The notes below the pieces were generated by a model. The model did no database searches. It worked only from the letters and a program-made list of their open reading frames with translations, and had not been told where the DNA came from. A program made the position numbers and the translations under genes. Shown here piece by piece: positions 44,817 through 52,695 of a stretch of DNA of 64,000 bases. The stretch comes from Pseudarthrobacter chlorophenolicus A6. Its GTDB lineage: Bacteria > Actinomycetota > Actinomycetes > Actinomycetales > Micrococcaceae. The stretch is from positions 2,056,980 to 2,120,979 of the forward strand of contig NC_011886.1 in the NCBI RefSeq assembly GCF_000022025.1, written 5' to 3'. Each line of letters starts with the position of its first letter. Within the stretch, counting starts at the first letter, position 1.

Positions 44817-45881
44817 ATGGAATTCCAGCGGCTCCTGCAGATCCGGCGCATCTTCGCCCAGCCGGAGGCGCTCGAACTGCCCCGTGGCCGCGAGATCGTG
44901 CAGCGCTGGCCGGACGCCGACGTCGTACCTGTCGAGAACCACTGGAACATCCCGGAACTGCACGGCGACGAAACCAACGTGCCGCGGTGGTCCCGGATCA
45001 AGACCGAGGCGTTGGTCCTCGGAGTGAAGAAGTCCTTGACCGTGAAGCCCAACGGGCGCTCGGCAGACTACATCGCCCCCTCCACGGCGAACGGGTGCGC
45101 CATGGCCTGCGCGTATTGCTACGTCCCCCGCCACAAGGGGTACAGCAACCCGGTCACCGTCTTTGCCAACATCAACCAGATCGCCGCTGCGCTCGAACGG
45201 CACGTCATGAAGCAGGGCATCAAGCTCGAACCCAACCAGTGCGATCCCGAACTCTGGGTCTACGACATCGGTGAAAACAGTGACTGCTCCGTGGATGCGC
45301 TGATCAGTGACAACGTAGAGGACCTGGTTGGGCTATTCCGTGAGCTGCCCACCGCCAAGCTGTCCTTTGCCACGAAGTACGTCAACAGGGACATGCTCGC
45401 GTGGGACCACGGCGGACACACCCGGATCCGCTTTTCGCTGATGCCCGCGCACCTTGCGAAGTCCATTGATGTCCGGACATCCCCGGTAGCCGAACGCATT
45501 GCCGCGATCAACGATTTCGTCGACGCCGGGTACGAGGTGCACGTCAATTTCTCCCCGGTGGTGATCACGGAGACCTGGCTTGATGACTGGCGTGAACTGC
45601 TGCAACAGCTCGATGCCGCCCTGACGCCTGCAGCCAAAGCGCAGCTTGCCGCGGAGGTGATCTTCCTGACCCACAACGAGGGGCTCCACCAGGTCAACCT
45701 CGGATGGCACCCGCAGGCGGAGAAGGTCCTCTGGCGTCCGGACCTGCAGGAGTCCAAAACCTCCTCCAACGGCTTCAGCAACGTCCGTTACCGCAGCGGA
45801 AGCAAGGGCCGCTATGTGCGGCAGCTGACGGCAATGATCGCGGAGATCACCCCCTACTGCCGGGTCCGCTACGCCTTCTGA
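44817..45881 (+). CDS. Spore-photoproduct-lyase-like radical SAM protein
   Basis: A 354-residue radical SAM protein of the SPL family. The cluster motif is CAMACAYCYV (CxxxCxxC), with both flanking Tyr residues kept. Spore photoproduct lyase repairs thymine dimers of UV-irradiated spores; this bacterium is probably not a spore former. By alignment from memory with B. subtilis SPL, the hydrogen-donor Cys141 (in ACTSD) corresponds here to Glu in GENSD, though a Cys follows at once (SDC). The enzyme may therefore act on another substrate. AAGAAT six bases before the ATG could be a leaderless -10. Confidence 0.87.
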   Translation: MEFQRLLQIRRIFAQPEALELPRGREIVQRWPDADVVPVENHWNIPELHGDETNVPRWSRIKTEALVLGVKKSLTVKPNGRSADYIAPSTANGCAMACAYCYVPRHKGYSNPVTVFANINQIAAALERHVMKQGIKLEPNQCDPELWVYDIGENSDCSVDALISDNVEDLVGLFRELPTAKLSFATKYVNRDMLAWDHGGHTRIRFSLMPAHLAKSIDVRTSPVAERIAAINDFVDAGYEVHVNFSPVVITETWLDDWRELLQQLDAALTPAAKAQLAAEVIFLTHNEGLHQVNLGWHPQAEKVLWRPDLQESKTSSNGFSNVRYRSGSKGRYVRQLTAMIAEITPYCRVRYAF

Positions 45882-46024
45882 AATCCCGGTCCGCGCCGGA
45901 AGGTCCGGTTTCCTTGGCATGGACGGTAGACTTGTCAAGGCCGTTCTCCGGCCACTCTGCCTCCAGCCCCCGACATAACCTGTTGGTGCTGCGGCGTTCC
46001 CCGTTGTGAAAGGCCTTACCTTCT

Positions 46025-47623
46025 GTGATTACTGTCCAGGATCTTGAACTCCGCGCCGGTGCCCGGCTCCTGATGGATCAGGTGAGCTTCCGCATCGATA
46101 AGGGCGACAAGATCGGCCTGGTGGGACGCAACGGAGCCGGCAAGACCACGCTCACCCGTGTCCTGGCAGGCGAAGGGCTTCCCGCCGCCGGCAAGGTGAC
46201 CCGCAGCGGCGAGATCGGCTACCTGCCGCAGGACCCGCGCACCCCGGACATGGAGCAGCTGGCACGGGACCGGATCCTCTCCGCCCGCGGCCTGGACATC
46301 GTCGTCGGCAAGCTCCGCAAGGCCCATGACGAAATGGCCAGCGAGGACGCTGCCGTTCAGCAGAAGGCCATGAACCGGTACGACCGGCTGGAATCCGAGT
46401 TCCTGGCAGCGGGCGGCTACGCCGCGGAGGCAGAAGCCGCATCCATCTGCTCGAACCTCGCACTGCCTGACCGGCTCCTGAACCAGCCGCTCAAAACACT
46501 TTCCGGTGGCCAGCGCCGCCGCGTGGAACTGGCCCGGATCCTGTACTCGGATGCCGAGACCATGCTCCTCGACGAGCCCACCAACCACCTCGACGCAGAT
46601 TCCATCGCCTGGCTTCGCGACTTCCTTAAGAACCACCAGGGCGGGCTCATCGTCATCAGCCACGACACCGAACTCCTCGAAGCCACCGTAAATAAGGTGT
46701 TCCTGCTGGACGCCAACAGGGCCCAGATCGATTTCTACAACATGGACTGGAAGCGGTACCTCACCCAGCGCGAAACGGATGAGCGCGCCCGCAAGCGGGA
46801 ACGGGCCAATGCCGAGAAGAAGGCCCAGGTGCTCTTCGACCAGGCCAACAAGATGCGGGCGAAGGCCACCAAGGCCGTGGCCGCGCAGAACATGGCCAAG
46901 CGTGCCGAGCGGCTCCTCAGTGGCCTCGAAGCCGTCCGCGAGAACGACCGCGTGGCCGCCCTCCGTTTCCCGGACCCGTCGCCGTGCGGCAAGACCCCGC
47001 TCACCGCAGACGGGCTCAGCAAGTCCTATGGCTCCCTGGAGATCTTCACTGACGTGGACCTCGCCATCGACCGAGGCTCCAAAGTGGTCATCCTTGGCCT
47101 CAACGGTGCCGGCAAAACCACGCTGCTGCGCATGCTTGCCGGCGTGGACCAGCCGGATACTGGCGAAATCGTGCCGGGGCACGGGCTCAAGGTGGGCTAC
47201 TACGCCCAGGAACACGAGACGCTCGACGTCAACCGCACCGTCCTGGAGAACATGCGCTCGTCCGCACCTGACATGAAAGACGCCGAGGTCCGCGGCATCC
47301 TGGGCTCATTCCTGTTCTCCGGTGACGACGTCGACAAACCCGCGGGCGTCCTGTCCGGCGGTGAGAAGACCCGCCTGGCGTTGGCCACCATCGTGGCGTC
47401 CAGCGCTAACGTCCTGCTCCTCGACGAACCCACCAACAACCTGGACCCCGCCAGCCGCGCGGAAATCCTCGGCGCGCTCCGGAACTACACCGGCGCCGTC
47501 GTCCTTGTCAGCCACGATGAAGGCGCCGTCGAGGCTCTGAACCCGGAGCGCGTTGTGCTGCTGCCCGACGGTGTCGAGGACCATTGGAACGAGGACTACC
47601 TGGACCTGATCACGCTGGCCTAG
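46025..47623 (+). CDS. ABC-F family ATPase (ribosome-associated, Rv1473-like)
   Basis: A 532-residue protein with two ABC domains and no membrane helices. First: GRNGAGKTT, LSGGQRRRVELA, LLDEPTNHLD. Second: GLNGAGKTT, LSGGEKTRLALA, LLLDEPTNNLD. They are joined by a helical charged linker (about residues 240-310). ABC-F proteins bind the ribosomal E site, aiding translation or giving antibiotic resistance. The sequence closely recalls M. tuberculosis Rv1473, which has been linked to macrolide tolerance. GTG start after GAAAGG. Last backbone gene before the variable region. Confidence 0.93.
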   Translation: MITVQDLELRAGARLLMDQVSFRIDKGDKIGLVGRNGAGKTTLTRVLAGEGLPAAGKVTRSGEIGYLPQDPRTPDMEQLARDRILSARGLDIVVGKLRKAHDEMASEDAAVQQKAMNRYDRLESEFLAAGGYAAEAEAASICSNLALPDRLLNQPLKTLSGGQRRRVELARILYSDAETMLLDEPTNHLDADSIAWLRDFLKNHQGGLIVISHDTELLEATVNKVFLLDANRAQIDFYNMDWKRYLTQRETDERARKRERANAEKKAQVLFDQANKMRAKATKAVAAQNMAKRAERLLSGLEAVRENDRVAALRFPDPSPCGKTPLTADGLSKSYGSLEIFTDVDLAIDRGSKVVILGLNGAGKTTLLRMLAGVDQPDTGEIVPGHGLKVGYYAQEHETLDVNRTVLENMRSSAPDMKDAEVRGILGSFLFSGDDVDKPAGVLSGGEKTRLALATIVASSANVLLLDEPTNNLDPASRAEILGALRNYTGAVVLVSHDEGAVEALNPERVVLLPDGVEDHWNEDYLDLITLA

Positions 47624-48087
47624 GCAGAAAGGGCCCGACGCCGGACGGTCTGCCTCGATGGGGTCCGCCACCTTCAGTTTGCGCTGGTCAGTGGGGGATC
47701 GGGGCCAACGGGCTGGAGTGTCGGGATGACTCTAGGCCACTTCGCATGAGCACACCGAATGGCAGGACCTGAAGGGGACGCGAAGCATAGTCGTCCGAGC
47801 GTCCAGTGTCGGTCTCTAAGGAGCACGGGTGTCGCCGCCCTTTGCATGAGGTTTCCTGGCCGGAGACGTCGAGTACGTCACCGTTCTCGGGACAAATTCG
47901 TGTGTAGCGTATAGGGCACCTTCACCGGGCAATTTTGCGGGCAGGGTATACGGGAGCCTCTGAATGCCGATTTCACAAAGCCGCAGGTCAGCGGCGGGTT
48001 GTCCCGATAGGGGACCGGCATACGGGACAGGCTTAACGGGTCCCTTTGCAGGAAGACGTCTTCTATTGCCCGTGGCATCATCGTGGG
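47624..48087. other. Gene-poor stretch at the left edge of the variable region
   Basis: About 460 bases after the ABC-F gene. Frames are open on the minus strand (47816-48361) but the translation is rich in Arg, Ser and Pro without any recognisable domain and has no ribosome site, so no gene is called. A weak GGCAGA/TCTGCC hairpin follows the ABC-F stop. The sequence may be remnant DNA at an insertion boundary. Confidence 0.4.
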
Positions 48088-48098
48088 TAGACTCCCGT
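48088..48098 (+). promoter_or_regulatory. Leaderless-type -10 box of the interrupted small gene
   Basis: TAGACT at 48088-48093, identical to the uvrC box, stands 5 bases before the ATG at 48099. No ribosome site is present. Confidence 0.4.
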
Positions 48099-48314
48099 AT
48101 GAACAAAAGGGAAACCAGAGCAGCGCTTCTCTTTATGCTGATCGGTCTGATCGCAACGTGATCGAACGCTATCTTCCGGGGATCGGAACTTTGGACTTGG
48201 ATCTTTCTGGGGGTTGCAGCGATCGCCCTGATTCTCGGAATTTCAGTCCTCGTGAGATCTCTTCGGCGACAGCGCGACGAATATTGGAATGAGCATCGTC
48301 CCTCTGGGACGTAA
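48099..48314 (+). pseudogene. Small two-helix membrane protein interrupted by an in-frame TGA
   Basis: A 72-codon frame starting MNKRETRAALLFML has TGA at codon 21 (48159-48161) and then continues in the same frame to TAA at 48312. The second part contains a clear membrane helix (WTWIFLGVAAIALILG) and a charged tail RRQRDEYWNEHR. The first part ends inside a hydrophobic segment that would complete a first helix. This reads as one small two-helix membrane protein broken by a nonsense change; readthrough is a less likely alternative. The leaderless-type promoter box is still in place. No family was recognised. Confidence 0.6.
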
Positions 48315-48503
48315 TGACTAACTACTAGGAATGGCTGGACGTCCGCACCCCGATCACTCATCTGGCACCCCGAGCCCGGAAGCAGTTATCAGACGCCGAA
48401 GCGGGTTTAGGAATCAGCCAAAGCGTCCCTCTAGGAGACTAGACGAGCTCCAGTCCGGGAAGGGATCCTCAAAGTGCCACTTGTGGCTACCTTGAACAGT
48501 TCG

Positions 48504-48755
48504 CTACTTGAATGGAGCTACCAAATCCGGTGCCAGGCGTTCTCGCCTACCTGATCGAATCAAAAACAAGATACCCGCTGGAAGTAGAACAGTTCCCGAT
48601 CCCAGCATTCCTGCATGAACAGGCGTCGACGGGCAGCCGGCGGAACTATCGTCTTCAGCGCAAGTGACTCCAGGCTGAAGGAAACCCACTGCAATCAGCC
48701 CTAAAGCCATACATAACGTAACCACTCCTGTCACGCCCCAAACCCAGTTCTTCAT
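48504..48755 (-). CDS. Small two-helix membrane protein, unknown
   Basis: An 83-residue hypothetical protein. Hydrophobic segments at about residues 7-27 (GVTGVVTLCMALGLIAVGF) and 47-67 flank an external-type loop with two cysteines (TCAEDDSSAGC) that could form a disulfide, and a basic C-terminus RSGRRERL suggests the positive-inside end. A weak GGACGG precedes the ATG. Not recognised as any known family; codon use is plausible for a real gene. Confidence 0.55.
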   Translation of the reverse strand: MKNWVWGVTGVVTLCMALGLIAVGFLQPGVTCAEDDSSAGCPSTPVHAGMLGSGTVLLPAGILFLIRSGRRERLAPDLVAPFK

Positions 48756-48908
48756 CCGTCCATCAGACCATGCTTAGCGCCTCGCGGAAACGGACAATAC
48801 TCAAAGCTGTCCCTTTGGGGATCGGCTTACGGACGGGGTGGGCCAACGAGGACAGCGCTCCGATCCAGGTACTAACCTCTCGAAATCTTGGACATCAGAA
48901 TCCGGAAG

Positions 48909-49259
48909 TTAGCTGGACTCATCGTTCCTTAGAGATTGCAGGACCTCGCTAGGCGGCTCGGGGATCTGGCAGTCAATGGGGACGCCCACCCAAACAACCC
49001 CGTGCTGATCAGGACGGCAGGTGGCACGACCAATTGGCTCCGCCATGTTTATAGCCACATCACGGACGAAGCCCTCAATGGTGCCATCTGCCGCAGTTGA
49101 GTTAAGTGCGAGTCGACGTCCCAGCGCCACCGCGGGGTCAATAGTCCGGCGATACACAACGCAGACTGTAGCTGGCCCGTCCTCCCAGTAACCGAGAATA
49201 TTCACCTCATCCGCCCAGTAGCTATCAATTTCCCTAATAATGTGTCCAGCTAAATCCAT
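48909..49259 (-). CDS. Hypothetical protein
   Basis: A 116-residue soluble protein (MDLAGHIIREIDSYW...). The ATG at 49259 is chosen because GGGATGGAG precedes it closely; an in-frame ATG at 49337 would overlap the upstream gene by 29 bases. The core ILGYWEDGPATVCVVYRR and the C-terminal WVGVPIDCQIP look like a compact alpha-beta fold. No family recognised. It follows the next gene on the same strand by about 50 bases, so the pair may be an operon of accessory function. Confidence 0.5.
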   Translation of the reverse strand: MDLAGHIIREIDSYWADEVNILGYWEDGPATVCVVYRRTIDPAVALGRRLALNSTAADGTIEGFVRDVAINMAEPIGRATCRPDQHGVVWVGVPIDCQIPEPPSEVLQSLRNDESS

Positions 49260-49308
49260 AGCTCCATCCCATACGGGTCGAGTTTTTCGGTTGCGGGCCG
49301 TGCCAATC

Positions 49309-49767
49309 TCAATTGCGGTAGAAGCGGGCCATGGCATCTTTTGCGGGACCTGCCATTCTCGAGGGGCGCAGTCCGTCGACAGGAAGCTGCTCGGTTGCGG
49401 CTGCCCAAACGTCAGCCCAGAACATCTCGTCGTCTAAGGCCTTGGAGGGACGACGAATAAACCAATCGAATCCGCGGGGTCTAGGCGGAATGTCCGCCTC
49501 AGCCAGATAGACATCGATATCGTCGTCAACCGATGCCAACTCGGCTTCAGTCAACCTGAATGGCTCTCTGTACTCGCCGCCCCCTGGTAGACCGCGAACT
49601 AATGAACCGAAACGCTCGCGCGACACTGGGCGCACCCTCACAAAGTTGTCAGGACCGGCAGCCCAGAGGACCAATGCAGCCCATCCGGTCTCGACGACAG
49701 GAATCCAGCCCTCGGGAGCTTCCGACAATTCAGTGCACGCCCACGGCTCATCTGTCATGCCCTCCAT
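49309..49767 (-). CDS. Hypothetical acidic protein
   Basis: A 152-residue soluble, acidic, Trp-rich protein (GWAALVLWAAGPDNFVRVR, FDWFIRRPSKALDDEMFW). No signal peptide or membrane segment and no recognised domain. Starts at ATG 49767; ATG 49758 is an alternative immediately after GGAGGG. Upstream partner of the 116-residue hypothetical gene. Pairs of small acidic orphans in variable regions are often immunity proteins, but nothing here proves it. Confidence 0.5.
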   Translation of the reverse strand: MEGMTDEPWACTELSEAPEGWIPVVETGWAALVLWAAGPDNFVRVRPVSRERFGSLVRGLPGGGEYREPFRLTEAELASVDDDIDVYLAEADIPPRPRGFDWFIRRPSKALDDEMFWADVWAAATEQLPVDGLRPSRMAGPAKDAMARFYRN

Positions 49768-49893
49768 CTTTCACGGCTCATGCGCAATAGCAACCAGGTG
49801 CCCGCAACGGGATCCTCAATCGCAGGTTTGAGACGTCCCTTGGGCCGCCAGCTTACGGGCCCTCTTACCTCGTGGTCATGCCCGGGCAGTTAC

Positions 49894-50087
49894 TTACGTG
49901 CTAGCTGTAAGCACGTAGCCCACGCCTGAAACCAGCAGGACGGCGGCGGAGACAATGACCGTGATCAGCAGTGGGCGGTTCCCCTCACCGTCAATTTTTC
50001 TTCTTTTATGACTGCATAAATGAGGACAGCGACGATAATGGCCAAGCAAGTGCCCATGAGGACGAAAAGAACATCAGGTAACTGCAT
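49894..50087 (-). pseudogene. Small two-helix membrane protein with a frameshift in an A-tract
   Basis: The frame opens at ATG 50087 (MQLPDVLFVLMG) with a strong membrane helix, reaches KEEK, and in its own frame then stops at 49965. One frame over, starting at the same A-tract (T5 at 49995-49999 on the plus strand), the reading continues IDGEGNRPLLITVIVSAAV with a second helix and ends at TAA 49894. One extra A in the tract would join both parts into a 64-residue protein. This may be a real deletion, a sequencing error, or slippage during expression. No family recognised. Confidence 0.55.
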
Positions 50088-50321
50088 AGAAGAAACTTCT
50101 CACAGGTGTCTTCGAATGACGGGGAGGGTGAGGTTCTTGGCTCGATCAATTTTCGAACGCTGAAGCATCCTGGACCGGGCGGCCCCAAGGTCTCATCCGG
50201 CCACGGTTTCACTAGAGCGAGGAAGCCCGGGGTAAACTCAATTCGCTCCTGAGCGGAGGGCAGCAGCTCCTAGTCATCCGCACGGACAACTACTGAGTAG
50301 GAGCTCGGGCAGAATAAGCTC

Positions 50322-51338
50322 ATGAACCCTCCTTCCAACGAGTTCGCCTGGTTGCCCGAAGCACTGGAACTCGTGGCTCTCCGCCTAACCAGGGCCGATC
50401 AATGCGCCTTCAAAATCGGAGACCTGACGTCTCAATGGTCGCTGGACGGCCCGCTGGGCTTTAAGCAAGTACGGCGGGGAGGGACGGTGCAGATGATTCT
50501 TTCCTCTCTGCGGCCGATTCCCCCGGAAGCGTCTTTGCTGTTCAGCGAAGCCGTAAACCACCTTCGCGCCGCAATAGATAACGTCGTCTGGTTCTTAGTG
50601 GAACAAGAACAAGGCGACCTAACTGGTTCGTTGGCAGCGCAGGTCAGTCTCCCGATTGTCGAGTCCCAGGAAGACCTGGATAAGTGGACCCGCCGGAGAA
50701 GCAAGATCACCGCCCTCGCTTCCGAAACCACTTTGGGGCGCCGGGTCCAAGCAATCCAGCCCTTTGCATATCCCAAGAGTCTGGTTCCGTCTATCGGTCA
50801 AACCTTGGCGGCCCTCACTGGGCAGGATGTGGAGATGGCCCACCCCCTTCGTCTGCTACAGGCATACTCCAACGCCGACAAGCACCGCGCGATTCGGCTC
50901 GCCGCCGCACGTACTTTCAGCTCAACGGACGCAGTTCCTATGGCGGCCCAGAACCTCGCCCACCATGAACTAAAAGTGGGAGACGCATTGGGGCCGCCAA
51001 CGCCTTGGGGCGAGGTCTCTTTCGTAGACACGAATACTGCGGCTATGGTGCAACGGCCCGACCCGTTCTCCGCCTGGGTAAACCCCGTCAAGGACCTCAA
51101 CGCAATACGCCGGCACGTCAGCAAAGTAGTTATCCCCATCCTGCTGACGGGTCTCGAAATGCCTCATGGCCTGCCGCCTGGAATCGAAACAGGGGATAAC
51201 GGCGCCTCCCACCGCGAGCGGCTTCTGGCCGGCGGCTGGGAAGACGCAGAAACGCGCTTGGTTCCTCTACTCCGCGCAAGATTTCGTGACGCCGAAAGCC
51301 GTGGAGTCCAGTTTGCTCCGGTCGTGAACGAATCTTGA
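50322..51338 (+). CDS. Hypothetical protein with HEPN-like helical motifs
   Basis: A 338-residue soluble protein. Two motifs, HLRAAIDNVVWFL near residue 90 and YSNADKHRAIRL near residue 188, match a widespread phage- and island-associated protein type with LRxALDH and NxDKHR motifs that resembles HEPN-domain proteins. The remainder is not recognised. The ATG is 20 bases after TAGGAG. No toxin or antitoxin partner is obvious; the 84-residue helix-turn-helix gene follows after 156 bases. Base composition is lower in GC than the backbone genes. Function unknown. Confidence 0.6.
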   Translation: MNPPSNEFAWLPEALELVALRLTRADQCAFKIGDLTSQWSLDGPLGFKQVRRGGTVQMILSSLRPIPPEASLLFSEAVNHLRAAIDNVVWFLVEQEQGDLTGSLAAQVSLPIVESQEDLDKWTRRRSKITALASETTLGRRVQAIQPFAYPKSLVPSIGQTLAALTGQDVEMAHPLRLLQAYSNADKHRAIRLAAARTFSSTDAVPMAAQNLAHHELKVGDALGPPTPWGEVSFVDTNTAAMVQRPDPFSAWVNPVKDLNAIRRHVSKVVIPILLTGLEMPHGLPPGIETGDNGASHRERLLAGGWEDAETRLVPLLRARFRDAESRGVQFAPVVNES

Positions 51339-51382
51339 ATGTCTCGGCCGCCTGGCCTTTATCGCTACGGACCGGCTAGTTC

Positions 51383-51410
51383 GATCCTTCCTGTAGAGCG
51401 GTGAAGGATC
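51383..51410 (+). terminator. Possible hairpin after the HEPN-like gene
   Basis: GATCCTTC (51383-51390) and GAAGGATC (51403-51410) form an 8-base-pair stem around a 12-base loop, 45 bases after the stop. No T-run, so the assignment is weak. Confidence 0.35.
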
Positions 51411-51494
51411 CTCTTACGGCACGGCCGGTTTGGGTGTGGAAAGGGGCTAGAGTCGCTTCAAAGCCAGTAGTTCTCGAAGATCGGATGCACGAGC

Positions 51495-51749
51495 ATGGAT
51501 TGGTCTTTCAATATTGGTGACCCGGAAGCGATGTTCAAAGAGCCGCCTGAGGAAGTCGTAGCGCCGGTGAAAGCTGCCGCTGATGCGTTCGCTCAAGCAT
51601 CGCGAACAGCCAAGCAGGCCGCTGATAACCTTGCCGAGTCGGTACGCACTGCGGCCGCTGCGGGATATGGGCACTCATGGATTGGCGAGCACTCGGGATT
51701 GGCAGCTGCCGACGTTGAGCGGCTCATAACCGGGGAGAACCTCTACTGA
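51495..51749 (+). CDS. Small helix-turn-helix-like protein
   Basis: An 84-residue protein. The middle is a helical, Ala-rich stretch (VKAAADAFAQASRTAKQAADNL) and the C-terminal part GYGHSWIGEHSGLAAADVER resembles the short helix-turn-helix found in small actinobacterial proteins of the pattern G-x-S-W-x-x-I-G-x-x-x-G-L. The start is uncertain because no ribosome site or TANNNT box is clear. Could be a small DNA-binding protein or antitoxin-like partner; not proven. Confidence 0.5.
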   Translation: MDWSFNIGDPEAMFKEPPEEVVAPVKAAADAFAQASRTAKQAADNLAESVRTAAAAGYGHSWIGEHSGLAAADVERLITGENLY

Positions 51750-52019
51750 AGTTGTAACTCTGCCTCCTCCAGCCGCCTAGAGGTTGCGTTACGGCCCTGA
51801 CGATAGGACTTACAGCCTTCCCGGCCGCAAGCCCATCCCCCATGGTGTCGTCCACCGCGGCCTTTCGGTAATTGTGGTCAGCCCGTCAGATGGGGCCCGT
51901 CGTCGAGGCGTGTGCCGGAGAAAGCCTGGACGGGTTGAGCTTTTGCCGTGCCCAGGTGGGCGAGGGGTTTCTTCGGCATATGGGGAGTTGCGTCCATTGA
52001 CCCGCTCCAGTGAGGCAAT

Positions 52020-52031
52020 TAGCCTAACGAA
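52020..52031 (+). promoter_or_regulatory. Leaderless-type -10 box of the secreted peptide gene
   Basis: TAGCCT at 52020-52025 followed by six bases and the ATG at 52032; same layout as uvrA and uvrC. Confidence 0.5.
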
Positions 52032-52274
52032 ATGATGAAACTGAAGACGAAGCTCGCGTCCGCTGCTGTAGCTACATCAATGCTCGTTGGGGGAGGAATC
52101 GCTCTTGCTTTGCCGGCTCAGGCTTCTGAAAGGGTCGTGTACTGGAATGGTTCGAAAGCTTTGTGCGAGTCTCGTTTAGATGCTGCTCGTCCCGGTTTTG
52201 GGTCGTATGTGCGTCTGGTTCAAGGCTGTGTTCCGAACGGTAACGGCTACGCCTATACGGTCGTTTGGCGCTAA
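52032..52274 (+). CDS. Secreted small peptide with two cysteines
   Basis: An 80-residue precursor. A Sec signal peptide covers about residues 1-32: basic start MMKLKTK, hydrophobic core, and cleavage after LPAQA before SERVVYW. The mature peptide of about 48 residues is aromatic-rich with two cysteines (ALCESR and QGCVPN), likely one disulfide, and ends YAYTVVWR. Its size suggests a secreted antimicrobial, signalling or inhibitor peptide; no family is recognised. The start is supported by a TANNNT box six bases upstream. No export or immunity gene is obvious nearby. Confidence 0.65.
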   Translation: MMKLKTKLASAAVATSMLVGGGIALALPAQASERVVYWNGSKALCESRLDAARPGFGSYVRLVQGCVPNGNGYAYTVVWR

Positions 52275-52695
52275 CAACCTAGTGCGCTTGCCTCGGGGCC
52301 GGGTCGGCGGGGCCCATGCTGGAAAGGCGGGCCGCCGGGGCTGACCGAGCCTGGAGCCGTCCACCTCGTGACGCGGATCGCCCGCGTTCTCGAAGGTTCC
52401 TTTGCCCTGCTCCCGGGGCCCGATCACCGTTCACGCGAAACCAGCTGGAGACTGCCGCTCAGTTGCCGACCACGGCTGCGTACGTTTGTGATTTTCGGCG
52501 GTGAATGGCAGGGTGCTGTGATCGCTAACAAATGTCGCGCCCCAGGTGTTCAACTGGCTCATATGGCTAGCGTTTCGAGACAATCTCGGCTGCAGCGTTC
52601 GCACCAACCTTGCAGTGCCAGGGGGAGGGCCGGACCGACGGTGAACTGCTTGGTTGGACCGATCCGCGTCAGGTGTTCGACAAGCGTTGGCGGAT
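52275..52695. other. Gene-poor stretch between the secreted peptide and merR
   Basis: About 420 bases with no supported gene. One plus-strand frame (roughly 52557-52780) reads ETISAAAFAPTLQ and then CQGEGRTDGELLGWTDP, which looks protein-like, but it begins after a stop without a start and runs into the merR gene on the other strand. It may be the remnant of a degraded gene. No hairpin or repeat of note. Confidence 0.4.

Noticed and set aside
48159..48161. TGA as selenocysteine
   Set aside because: No SECIS-like structure was seen and the residue would lie inside a membrane helix, so a nonsense change is more likely.
47816..48361. 181-codon frame on the minus strand
   Set aside because: Low-complexity Arg/Ser/Pro translation, no ribosome site, and it crosses the better supported small gene on the plus strand.
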